64,000 nt of DNA from contig KZ627153.1 in NCBI GenBank assembly GCA_002917775.1, forward strand, positions 1,095,241 to 1,159,240, given 5' to 3'. The notes beneath the pieces are model-generated. The model was not told the origin of the DNA, made no database searches, and saw nothing but the letters and a program-made list of their open reading frames with translations. This document shows positions 11,967-21,163 of this stretch, piece by piece (positions within the stretch are counted from its first letter, which is position 1; each line of letters opens with the position of its first letter). The stretch comes from Glaciozyma antarctica PI12. Lineage: Eukaryota; Basidiomycota; Microbotryomycetes; Kriegeriales; Camptobasidiaceae. A program made the translations under genes and the position numbers.

Positions 11967-13758
11967 ATGGCTACCTCCGGCCACAAAGAGCTCCGAGCTC
12001 CTCGCCGCCGAGCTCACCAAGTCCCTCGAAACAATCCTCGCTGCCGACGTTCTCCCCTCGCTCAACGACCCATCGCCGGCTCCCTTCGGTCCTCCCACGC
12101 TTCCTTCCCACGAGCTTGCTTCCGCCATGTCGGTAGCGATGGCTGCTAGCGAGCAGATTCAGGCGACTCTGGCTGGGCCGGAGCACGCACTTTCGTCGGC
12201 GCTCGAGGTGAGTACGAAGAGTCGGTCGAGAGCAAGCTGACCTCGGTGATCGAGCAGTTCCACGTTCCAGCCTGTCTTAGGGTCGCCATCGAGGCTCACG
12301 TTGTCGAGGCGATTCGGGAGGCTGGCGGACAAGGAGCGCACGTCGAAGAGATCGCCAAGTCGAGCAGCGTCGAGCGGTCGAAGCTTGGTGTGTCCTCATC
12401 TCCACCCTCTCTCCCTATAGAACTAACGTCAGCTCACAGCGAGAGTTCTACGCCTCCTCGCTTCTCACCACATCTTCCGCGAGGTCGCTCCCGACGTCTT
12501 TGCGAACAACGCTCCCAGCTCGGCGCTCGACACTGGACGCTCGGTCGCTGAGCTCAAGAGGTGCGCTCCTCTCGCTATCCATTATGCTGAGCTGACGTCC
12601 TCACTCAGAGACCCAAATTTCTACGCCGGCACAAACGGCTTCGCAGCTCTCATCGCGCACATGCGCGTCGCATCCTCTTCTCCCGTCCTCTCGACTAACC
12701 CCTCCACAGTGCAGACGAAGGCTTCAAGTCCTCCGCCTACCTCGCCGAAGTACTCCTCTCGCCCAATACCTCGCAATTGTTCTCTCCGACGCAGACCGCC
12801 TTCAACATCGCCTACCAGTTCGACGAGACGGCGTTCGAGTGGCTTGCGAAACCGGGGAACGAGCATCGTCTCGTCCGCTTTGGTGTCGCGATGAAGGCTG
12901 TTTCGTCGATGGAGGGACAGGGGGAGAATTATGAACGGTGAGTATTTCGCGAGAGCGTGGTTGTTGGGGCTGACGGCGTTTGGACAGGCTTCGATTGGCA
13001 GAAGCGCCCGGCTGGATCTACCGTCGTCGATGTTGGAGGTGGCGTCGGATCAGTCTCCCTCGTCCTTGCGAAGCATTTTCCTGAGCTCAAGATCGTCGTC
13101 CAAGACCGTCACGAGGTTATCGAGGGCGAAGCGAAAGCGGTGCGTTCCACCTCGCTCGCCGAGCCCCTTCGCAAACTGACGCTTCTCTCGCAGGTTTGGA
13201 CGAACGACAACCCCGACGCTCTCAGCTCTGGCCAAGTCGCGCTGCAAGTTCACGACTTCTTCACTCCGCAGCCCATCCTCGGCGCCAGCGTCTGTCTACT
13301 TGCTTCGCGCGATCATGTGCGTCCCATCCTCTGCCTCCCATGTCGGCTTGCGCTAATTCATTAAAGCCACGACTGGCCCGAGCCCGAAGCTATCATCATC
13401 CTCCGCCAGCTCACCAAAGCCGCCAGCTCGACCTCCCGCCTCGTCATCATCGAGCACGTCCTCCGCCACCTCGCATCCAGCCCCAAAGGCGAGCCCGATA
13501 CCAACTCACCGCCCTTACCTCTCCTTAAGCATCTCGGGAATACGATGCCCTACAAGCTGGACCTCGTGCGCCTCTTCTCTCCAGCGAATCGAACCCACCT
13601 CACGCAAATCGCAGCAAATGATGACGCTGATGAACGCGCAGGAGATGACTTATGTTCAGTTCGTCGATCTGGCGGGCAAGGCGGGGTGGGAGGTTGAGGA
13701 GGCGTTTATCGATCGCAGCGGGGGGTTCTCGCAGTTGGTGTTTAGGAAGAAGGAGTAG
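11967..13758 (+). CDS. SAM-dependent O-methyltransferase (COMT/plant-type dimerising family)
   Basis: Transfers a methyl group from S-adenosylmethionine to a hydroxyl of an unknown small molecule. An N-terminal helical dimerisation/winged-helix part (FHVPACLRVAIEAHVVEAIR, HVEEIAKSSSVERSKL, RVLRLLASHHIFREV) is followed by DEGFKSSAYLAEVLLSP and the SAM motif STVVDVGGGVGSVSLVLAKH. Next come KIVVQDRHEVIE, LQVHDFFTPQP, the catalytic-His motif HDWPEPEAIIILRQL, and the C-terminal EMTYVQFVDLAGKAGWEVEE with stop TAG 13758. Introns average about 50 nt; the one at 12663-12709 is GC-AG. The ATG at 11967 is one base out of frame with SSELLAAELTKSLETILAAD, so the start region has a frame break or the true start lies elsewhere. 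No biosynthetic partner genes lie beside it. Confidence 0.85.
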
Positions 13759-14510
13759 GAGGGCGAGGGGCTTGCAGCTTGATCAGTAACTGAGATGGAG
13801 CGTCAGAGTCGACGCAGAGCGGGAGAGAGAACTTGAAGGCTGAGCTGAGGTGTAGCTCCGAGCTGAAGGGACTGAAGTGGCGGAAGATGAGCAGTGCTCG
13901 CTGCCGAGACGCTTCGCTTTCAGTTTCGGCGCGAAAAGGACGAGCAAGGGTCGGGGACGCTGATCCTGCGCTGATGAAATTCCGACGTCGAGGCGTCTGC
14001 ACTGGCGGATACTTCGTACTCGGCTTGGGAAAACAGGAAGTGAGAATTTCGCATTGGTTTGGTAGGGAAGGAACGCAGGGGACAAGCCCGAAGATGCGCT
14101 TAATGTGCGAAGGCTGGAGTTGAGTACACGTTTGAGCATTAGAAGGGGTGGCGTCGGGAGGCGTGATATGAAGCGTGCGAGGAAGTTCGTGCGAACGGAG
14201 TGGCGGAGAGCGCAGGCGTCGATCGAGCGGCGACGGCGTTGGAGGACGAAGCTTGGTCGCGTGCAAGCTCTGTATTAGTCGTCGAAGTTTTGGTGCGATG
14301 CGCAGCGGGGCCTTTGCGTACCCTGGCGATTCGAGCAACATTCTCGATTGCGAGCAAGCGGAAGCTCCCTCCTCCCCTCTCCCAACTCAGTCTCCAAAGT
14401 TCACGTCCCCGCAGCTGCAGAAATGGCAAGCCAAACAGACGTCAGCTCCGTCCAAGCACCTTCCCACGATGCGGGAGGCTCACCTCAAACAAGCGCTTCG
14501 AGCTCCCACC
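13759..14510. other. Region without a recognised gene
   Basis: Only overlapping open frames of low credibility are present. It separates the methyltransferase terminus from the converging minus-strand F-box copy. No repeat or RNA structure was noticed. Confidence 0.4.
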
Positions 14511-15510
14511 TCAATCCTCCCCCTCCAAGACCCACTCGATTCCTCGCGCCTGGCACTCCCGGCTAAGATCTCCACAGACAAATCCATTCCGCACCTTCCA
14601 TGCAGAATACAGGACGGTTAACGTGCGTAGATTGGATAGCGAGGGCGGCGCCGATCGCAGGATGGCGAGTACTGTGACGGGGTCGAGGTCTACGCTCCAC
14701 GAGTCCAAGCGCGCGTGGGTCCAACTCATCACGTTGAGCAACCAGGTGGAGTCCGACGCGGGAGGGATGATGCTGGAGAAGCAGCGCAAGGCGACGCATG
14801 CCTCGAAGAAAGGACGAAGTGATTCGATTGGCGAGACGCTGCTGGGAGTCCTGATGAGTGCGAGAGAGGTTAGATTGGTAGGGAAAGTAATGAGCTGGGG
14901 TAAGGAGGTGTCGCAAAGGACGTCGTCGAGGGAGGTTTCGAGCGAAGTGAGAGTCGGTTGGAGGAGGGATGGGAGACCGATGGGCCAGCGATTGGGGTCG
15001 GAGTGGGTGGTAAAGGTGAGGTGGGAGAGAGTGAAGGCGAGCGTAGAAGGGTGTGNGCCGNNNNNNNNNNNNNNNNNNNNNNNNNNNNNNNNNNNNNNNN
15101 NNNNNNNNNNNNNNNNNNNNNNNNNNNNNNNNNNNNNNNNNNNNNNNNNNNNNNNNNNNNNNNNNNNNNNNNNNNNNNNNNNNNNNNNNNNNNNNNNNNN
15201 NNNNNNNNNNNNNNNNNNNNNNNNNNNNNNNNNNNNNNNNNNNNNNNNNNNNNNNNNNNNNNNNNNNNNNNNNNNNNNNNNNNNNNNNNNNNNNNNNNNN
15301 NNNNNNNNNNNNNNNNNNNNNNNNNNNNNNNNNNNNNNNNNNNNNNNNNNNNNNNNNNNNNNNNNNNNNNNNNNNNNNNNNNNNNNNNNNNNNNNNNNNN
15401 NNNNNNNNNNNNNNNNNNNNNNNNNNNNNNNNNNNNNNNNNNNNNNNNNNNNNNNNNNNNNNNNNNNNNNNNNNGGGTGAGAATATAGAGTAGGAGTTCG
15501 GTGGGGAGGG
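14511..15510 (-). CDS. F-box-like protein, family member 2 (interrupted by assembly gap)
   Basis: The N-terminal F-box segment LQSLPTELLLYILT lies just 5' of the gap at about 15475-15520. The C-terminal half resumes after the gap, reads LRPFFEACVALRCFSSIIPP, and ends LSRECQARGIEWVLEGED with the stop at 14511. At the position where other members have ATG-CCN-ACN (Met-Pro-Thr) this copy reads ACG-ACT-ACC. It may therefore have lost its start codon or use a start further upstream. A 166-bp block (14717-14882) is identical, in inverted orientation, to 27206-27371 of member 4. Because of the gap I cannot say whether the frame is intact. Confidence 0.6.
15061..15474. other. Assembly gap (414 N)
   Basis: A run of N inside F-box member 2, with a single N at 15056. 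It lies inside a sequence duplicated near 26.3-27.4 kb, so the gap probably reflects a collapsed or unresolved repeat. Confidence 0.95.
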
Positions 15511-15697
15511 ATTGGAGGGTAGTCGTGGCGTGGAGGAGGTGGGCTGGGTGCGCAGGTGAGGACGAGCTGGAGGCGAGCTGGAGGAGAGACTGGAGTAAAC
15601 AGAGCGAACACGGAGCACAAGGACCAGAGGAATTAAAAAAAGGAGGGTACCTACGCACCAAAGCGAGCAGACCACCGGGGAGGTTAGGGAGGAGGAG

Positions 15698-15770
15698 GGA
15701 GAGCAGCAACCAGCGGGAGAACTTCGCCGTCGTCTCTCTTCCTTCGACGACTCTCCCAGCTTCGACCACG
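15698..15770 (-). repeat. Upstream copy of 73-bp block shared with 26319-26391
   Basis: The reverse complement of these 73 bases is identical to 26319-26391. The core TTCTCCCGCTGGTTGCTGCT is also nearly conserved at 30479-30510 and, more weakly, at 20780-20803. It lies about 200 bp 5' of F-box member 2. Confidence 0.85.
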
Positions 15771-17144
15771 CTCAGCTACGGTCAGGAAGGCTCGGATGAA
15801 GACCCACTGCGCCAGCGGGAGCGGGATGACGTCGGCGGCAGTTGAACGGCAGGTGCGAGTGTACTCGGGAGCGGAGGGATGAGGGAGCTAACACAGGCGT
15901 GCAGCAGCAGAGCAACAGACGTGGACTGGCTCAAGATTCTGTGGATGTTCAAATCGAGAAGCTCGCGCTACCAGCTCTGCGTTGGAGCTGCTGCTCGAGC
16001 TAAGGGCCTTCCGAAACTCCCGCTCTGCGTTCGACCGCCAGACTCAAGCAAGACGAGCCGCTCGAAGGACTCCACGAGCAAGACGATGGCGTGTAGATAT
16101 GGGAGGAGAAGGCTATGTGGGGAGGACTGCCGCAGAGGTGGTGGAAGCCGGCCGTGAGTGCAGCTGCTCAGAGGTGGGAGGGAGGAAGAGCTGATCTGCC
16201 GTGCGATTGGCAGAATGAGATAGCCTGCAGGAAGCTGCTCGATATGTGGGGAGCTTCTCGTCTTGCTGCCGCGACTACGCGGAGGGAGGGGACTTGCCGA
16301 CTGAGGACGAACCGATGCTGCTTGAGCTAAGGCTGCGTCCTTGCCCCCTGCTTCCTGCATGCGCTGAGACGGACGGTCTTGTCTGGTAGCTGGGAAAGCT
16401 GACTCGTTCCGTCCTCTGCTCTTGCCTGGACTCCCTTGCGCTTGCAGACCGGGCGCTACTTCGCTCCTCGTCAACACAGATTCTACCGCCGTCGATGATG
16501 CTGCTGCTGAGAACAACCCGGCCCAGCTAGGAGCTGAAGTACGTGACCTACGCTATTAGCGTCGGTAACACCTTTTACCGCTTGCCAGTCACTGCACTCA
16601 GCCCTTTCGTTGCCGACTAACCCCGCTCCAGACTTGGCTCTCCAGAACTGCTCGCCTCCCCCACTCGCCTCGCAACTCAACTCGGCGCCATCACCCTCAG
16701 CGTGTAACGTCTTCGATTCCACTAGGCGCTCTCTGCTTTCTCCACTCCGACGGTCCTCCGTTGCGGGCCTTTCGCAGGGAAGCACCCGCCGCCGTCAGTT
16801 CCGCGATCGCCGTTCCTCGTTCTCGTCTTCTGGAATGAGTTTGTTGGGCAGAAAAAACACTGGGCAAGCTCTGTTTTGAATCATGCGGAGAAGGAGAAGG
16901 GGCCTGCGTCTAGTGGCTGTTCGGAGAGATAACACACATCGAGGGACCGCTTCAAAGCGTTTCGCGAACTGCTGGGGCTTTCTCTGACCGCACGGTGAGT
17001 CTCGGACGGAGCTGGTCCAGATTGAGCGCGAGTTTCGACCCTGCGGGGAGATACAACCGGGGGAACGGGGGTGCTCAGTCCTCGTGGGAGTCTCCTCTTC
17101 CTCTCACCACCCGCCACAATGTCGGAGCGAGCCAACATCTGGTG
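15771..17144. other. Low-information region 5' of the MYND relic
   Basis: Several short open frames occur but none looks like a known protein. A possible exon at about 16447-16532 (PGATSLLVNTDSTAVDDAAA, followed by a GTACGT donor) has no partner exons that I can connect. Confidence 0.3.
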
Positions 17145-17620
17145 ACTAGGCAACACAGGCCCCCCTCCCGATCACCGCATCAACATCCGCCGCTGGAACG
17201 AGGCCGCCGAATCGCTCTTCAGCCGACTCGTCGCCAACAGCGCCGTGCGGTCTCTCCCGCCGACTCGACCCTCCGCGATAGATCTGCTGGGTGCCCTCAC
17301 GGAAGCTGCCGTAGGAGAGCGTGTCAAGTATCGCCTGACCAACGTGCGACGCTCGCGAAGCTCGTCGCGTCGGCGAGGTCGAGGGGATCGATGTTGAGGA
17401 AGGTGGAGGGGGAAGTGAGCGAGGAGCAGATGAGGGTGTGGAGGCTTGTGTTGGAGGAGCAGGAGAAGGTAGTTTGGGCCCAAGGCGGTCCTTAGGGCCA
17501 TGGCGCTCGTTACTTGAAGGGGGCGTAATTCGAGGCATGTCGATTGCGCGAACGAGGGCAGTTCTTCGACGCTTAAGCTCCTCAGCGAGGAGAGCTCGCC
17601 GCAAACATGCGCGGAGAGAG
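17145..17620 (+). pseudogene. Relic of a MYND-protein gene (paralogue of the gene at 24.4-25.9 kb)
   Basis: The stretch reads RINIRRWNEAAESLFSRLVA and then NSAVRSLPPTRPSAIDLL, closely resembling RTDIRRWNENAESLLPLFFA and the following residues of the MYND gene at about 25.8 kb. A little further EEQMRVWRLVLEEQEKVVW is also protein-like. The DNA just upstream matches the MYND gene's 'tggagtcgtcaccacagtgg' stretch but carries an in-frame TAG. No MYND finger and no continuous frame were found, so this is a truncated, decayed copy. Confidence 0.6.
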
Positions 17621-17817
17621 CAGTGAGATTCGAGCAGCGAACGAAGGACTTGCAAATCACCCGTCGTCGTTCCGTGCGAGCTCTCCACAAGCGACTCCGC
17701 CACTCCGCCCCGTACGTAGCAGCTTCTCAAGGCTTTCTACCTCAATCCCATAGCTCAGCGTGCTGCAAGCGAGTCAGTTTAATCGAGCACGTCCTCCCAC
17801 AATGAGAAGGACGCACC

Positions 17818-18860
17818 TCATATCCCACTTCGTCCCTCCCATCCCACGCCTGGAAGAAAAGTACCACCCCCCGCCTGCTCGCACTCCTTCCTCAGGTCGT
17901 CGAATCCCGGCCCGATTCGTGCATTCCCCCAGTAGATCTTGGAGAACTTCAACCTGCGGAGCTCCGACAGCGCGACCGATCCTGATCGCAGGAGCCCAAC
18001 TACCTCGGTGAAGTCTTCGAAGTACGTGCCGATGGTGAAGGTGTTTAGCGAAGTGGGGATCCAGTTGACGGCGCTCGAAATCCATGTCCTCGTTGCGCGC
18101 ATTTCAGCCGAGGCGGTGAAGGACTTCAAGGCGCTGCAGCGGTGTAGGAAGTGGTAGAGGATTTGAACGTCCTTGCTCGAGAAGCTGTCGAGCGAAAATT
18201 CGACTAGTGTTGGAGCCAGCGAGTTGAGCTGTGACTGCACTGCGTCGCAGAGGCCCGTGGGATCGGTGAGGTGAAGTGAGGTGAGAGTAGACTGGAAGAG
18301 GGCGGGGAGAGGTGATTGCGAGTGATCGAGATTCCGACAGAGGTGATAGGAAAGGTGCGACAGAGCGAAGGGAGGTGCTGAAGCGAGCTCCCTCGCGCGA
18401 AGGAGCTGTCGGAGATGCTGAAGCACTTGAGGTCTGGCAGCGTGTCGCGTCAGCGCTCTGGGGATCCCTACTGAGTACGACACTCACCTTTGAGCTCCGG
18501 GATAAGCAAGACCCGCAAATCCAATCGGTGCAGCGAATTCAGACTCAGCTCCTTCAGGCCACGGCAAACTGTCACCGCTCGAGCAGCACCAGCGCCCTTG
18601 ATCCCGTCGTCTCCGTAGACCGTTTCGTACCCCGTCGATTCGGTCTTGGCGACGAATGGCTTGACCTGCCGAGGAGTTTTGAGTCGCACTTGTTCCCAAA
18701 GAAGTCGTTGCGAGAGTGTCCGCCGGCTGCGGCAGACGAGAGCGGTCGCGCGAAGGGTGGCGTAGCGGGAGGTAAAGATCGATTCGACGGAATGGGAGTC
18801 GCCAGCGAAGGCGAGGACCTGGGATAGAAGCTCTACCGGGAGGGATTGGATCGTCGGCAT
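17818..18860 (-). CDS. F-box-like protein, family member 3 (apparently intact)
   Basis: This is one of the two best-preserved family members. ATG 18860 starts MPTIQSLPVELLSQVLAFAG, followed by ATLRATALVCRS and LLWEQVRLKTPRQVKPFVAK. An intron of about 60 nt (roughly 18430-18494; donor GTGAGT, acceptor AAG) joins ELK to VLQHLRQLLRARELASAPPF. Repeated Leu-rich segments follow (ALFQSTLTSLHL, LAPTLVEFSLDSF, LHRCSALKSFTAS, WIPTSLNTFTIGTY, LRRLKFSKIYWG). The end is LRKECEQAGGGTFLPGVG with a stop at 17818. The protein is about 330 residues: an N-terminal F-box plus degenerate LRR-like repeats. Its role is inferred to be SCF substrate recognition. The shared RGIELVF ending is altered here to AGGGTFL. 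Confidence 0.8.
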
Positions 18861-20021
18861 GGAGGGAGTCGACTCGGAGGAGGGGAAGGTTCTGCGGTGA
18901 GCTGGAGGCAGAGGCGAGTCAGCGCCGTGCTTCTCTCGGGGAAGGGACTCGATTAGCGCCTTACCTGGAGTCCAAGGGAGCAGGTCGTCGGCGAGTGGAG
19001 CGGAGGAGGGAGAGAGACGAACAGCTCCGAGGTCGGGACCTTGGGATTTGCGGCTCTTCCTCCCGCCACGACCAGCTCAACCTCGGTACCAGCAGCACGC
19101 GGAGGATGCTCACAAAAAGCCTGGGAAGGACCGCAGCTGGGCCAAGGTGAGTGAGAGCCGTGAGGTGGAGGATGTCGGAGGGGGGAGCTGATGCAGGTGG
19201 ACAGCAGCTCTGCGGGAGCGGAGAAGCTCCACCGGTCTCGCAGATAATAAGGAGCACCAGCTGCCAACCCTGCGACAGGAGACTGCTCCGACGCTGCTGT
19301 CACCCAGCTCCCCAAGGCTCAGAACCTCCCAGTCGACGTGTTCCTTCGGTCGCTCCTCCCGCCCTTCACTGCTCGTAGGAAGCTGTACCTGCTTCAGTAG
19401 GAAGAACAGAGACTTTTCAGGCCGGTTCTGCTCCACTCTTCTCAGCTCCCAGCCCTCGAGCTCATCCTCCTTCGCGGGGAGCTGCGTGCTCCTACTCCTG
19501 CTCCTGCGCTTGTTCCTGCTCCCAACCTGGTTCCTACGAGCTGCACTCTACGCAGCGACTCTAGCTTGCTAAGTTGCTTCGCTACTTCCTCCGAGCTCCT
19601 TCGACACCTTCCCTTCGCCAACGCATCTCTCCCGAATCTGCGTCCCGATCTCGCACGGACTCAGGTCTTGGACGAAGCTGGAGCTTTCTGCGTTGAACGA
19701 GGGTGGTAGAAGGTAGGGGAAGACGGAGGTAGGGTGCGGTGGGAGGGGTTTGGGAGGAAAGCAGGAACTGAGAGGTAGAGGTCGCTCGCGAGCTACTGGG
19801 GAGGTGGAGCTGAGGAGGGGGGAGGTCTGGTAGCAGTTCCAGGAGGAGCAGTCTACGACGCTTTAGTGTAGAGCACCGGAAATGAGCGACCTCTTAAGCG
19901 GAATTGGAGCAGATGGAGCGAGAGCGAGAGCAGACCCCATTCCGCGGACTTGCGGACCACCGCTTCGGTTCCCCCATCCGCCCTCGTACCATTACACCCA
20001 GCAAACATTCTCCCTCCCACA
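18861..20021. other. Intergenic region between F-box member 3 and the small HSP
   Basis: No gene is recognised. The region carries the divergent 5' flank of F-box member 3 and the 3' flank of the small HSP gene. Short open frames here do not resemble known proteins. Confidence 0.35.
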
Positions 20022-20621
20022 CTACGCCACCTCAATCTTAATCCCCTCCTCATCGCGCCTTCCCTTCGGCACCCTAACCGTCAACACCCCCTCGACCATC
20101 TCCGCCTCCCTACCAACCCAACCTATCAGCTCCCCCTCCTCCTAAAAAAAAACGAAGCGACTCACACATACGCCGCCGTAGTCCCCTTTGGCACCCTAAA
20201 CCCCCTCTTGAACGCCCCGGTAGGACTCTCAGCCACCAGAACAAGAGCTTCGAGCATCTCGGGAGAGGTGGGGTAGGTCCCGCTGATGATGAGCTCGTCG
20301 GAAGTGAGGGAGAGGTGTACTTGGGAGCGGTGCAGGCCGGGGAGAAGGATCTTGTAGATGATTGTCCTAGGGAGCGAGGGGTCAGCGAGGTCGGCGTCGG
20401 GACGGGGAGGGAGGGGAGAGGGGAGAGGGGGGACGGACGACGGTCTCGATGATGTCGCACCTAGGCTCGAGATGGAGATGCTGAGCGAGGGGCGCGACGA
20501 CGTGATGGAACAGCGCCTCGCGGTGCGGGTGCCTGCTCTCGCGCTGTTAGCTTCGTATGGGTTGGAACTGGGAGACAGCTTACGCCGTCATGGAGGAGTA
20601 GTGAGGGAGACCGATTGGCAT
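20022..20621 (-). CDS. Small heat-shock protein (HSP20/alpha-crystallin family)
   Basis: An ATP-independent chaperone that holds unfolding proteins in the cytosol. Exon 1 (MPIGLPHYSSMTA) is joined by an intron with donor GTAAGC to HPHREALFHHVVAPLAQ and PRCDIIET. After an intron ending near 20367 comes the alpha-crystallin core TIIYKILLPGLHRSQVHLSL, TSDELIISGTYPTSPEMLEA and FKRGFRVPKGTTAAYV. After another 45-nt intron it ends in the family signature EGVLTVRVPKGRRDEEG with a stop at 20022. The phase at the second intron does not close perfectly and may hide a one-base error. A (GTC)n tract precedes the ATG. An HSF-type factor lies 14 kb away, and a short motif shared with F-box upstream regions lies about 160 bp 5'. 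Confidence 0.85.
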
Positions 20622-21163
20622 TGTCGTCGTCGTCGTCGTTTGGGGGGGAGGAGGAGCAGGAAAGGGGTCACGAGAGATTTTGAGATTTGGCCTTGGCAGG
20701 AAGAAGCTTGAACTCCCTTCAGAGTACAGCAAGGGATTGGCTGGGGAGTACACAGTCAGAGAGTACAGGCAGAGCAGAGAAGGACAGCAACCAGCGAGAG
20801 AACAGCGAGAATGAGAAAACGAGCCCAGCGAGATAGAGCCGAATCATCGCACGCTCGCTCGCTCCCATTTTCCCTCCATCTCTCCTCTTCCTGGCAATAC
20901 AATGCACGCTCGGGCTAGCAAGCAGAGGGGAGGGTAGGCCGGAGGGAGGAGGAGGATAAAGAACCCACTGTCGTCGCTCAGCTCCTTCACTCCCCTTGTC
21001 TCTCTCGCCCTTCGCACCGCTCGCTCCTCCCCCTCTCCCTCCCATCTCTCTCGCACACCCTCCCCATCTCCCACTAGCGTCGCACATTCAATTCGATTTG
21101 ATTTCCATTTCTCCCCCTCAAATGCACGCTCTACGCTCCCCTCGACCCGAAAAATCGAAAGTA
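20622..21163. promoter_or_regulatory. 5' flank of the small HSP, 3' flank of VDAC
   Basis: This stretch should contain the small HSP promoter, since both genes are on the minus strand. At 20780-20803 it carries, in gene orientation, GTTCTCTCGCTGGTTGCTGT, a near match to a block found 5' of three F-box copies. I saw no convincing set of inverted nGAAn heat-shock elements, but I could not search exhaustively. Confidence 0.35.
20624..20642. repeat. GTC trinucleotide repeat just 5' of the small HSP start
   Basis: Five or more GTC/GAC units directly precede the ATG on the minus strand, probably in the 5' UTR. A similar tract occurs at about 55412-55428 with no gene attached. Confidence 0.7.

Noticed and set aside
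14200-15480. 426-codon plus-strand open frame across the gap
   Set aside because: It is the antisense of F-box member 2 and its length is inflated by N codons.
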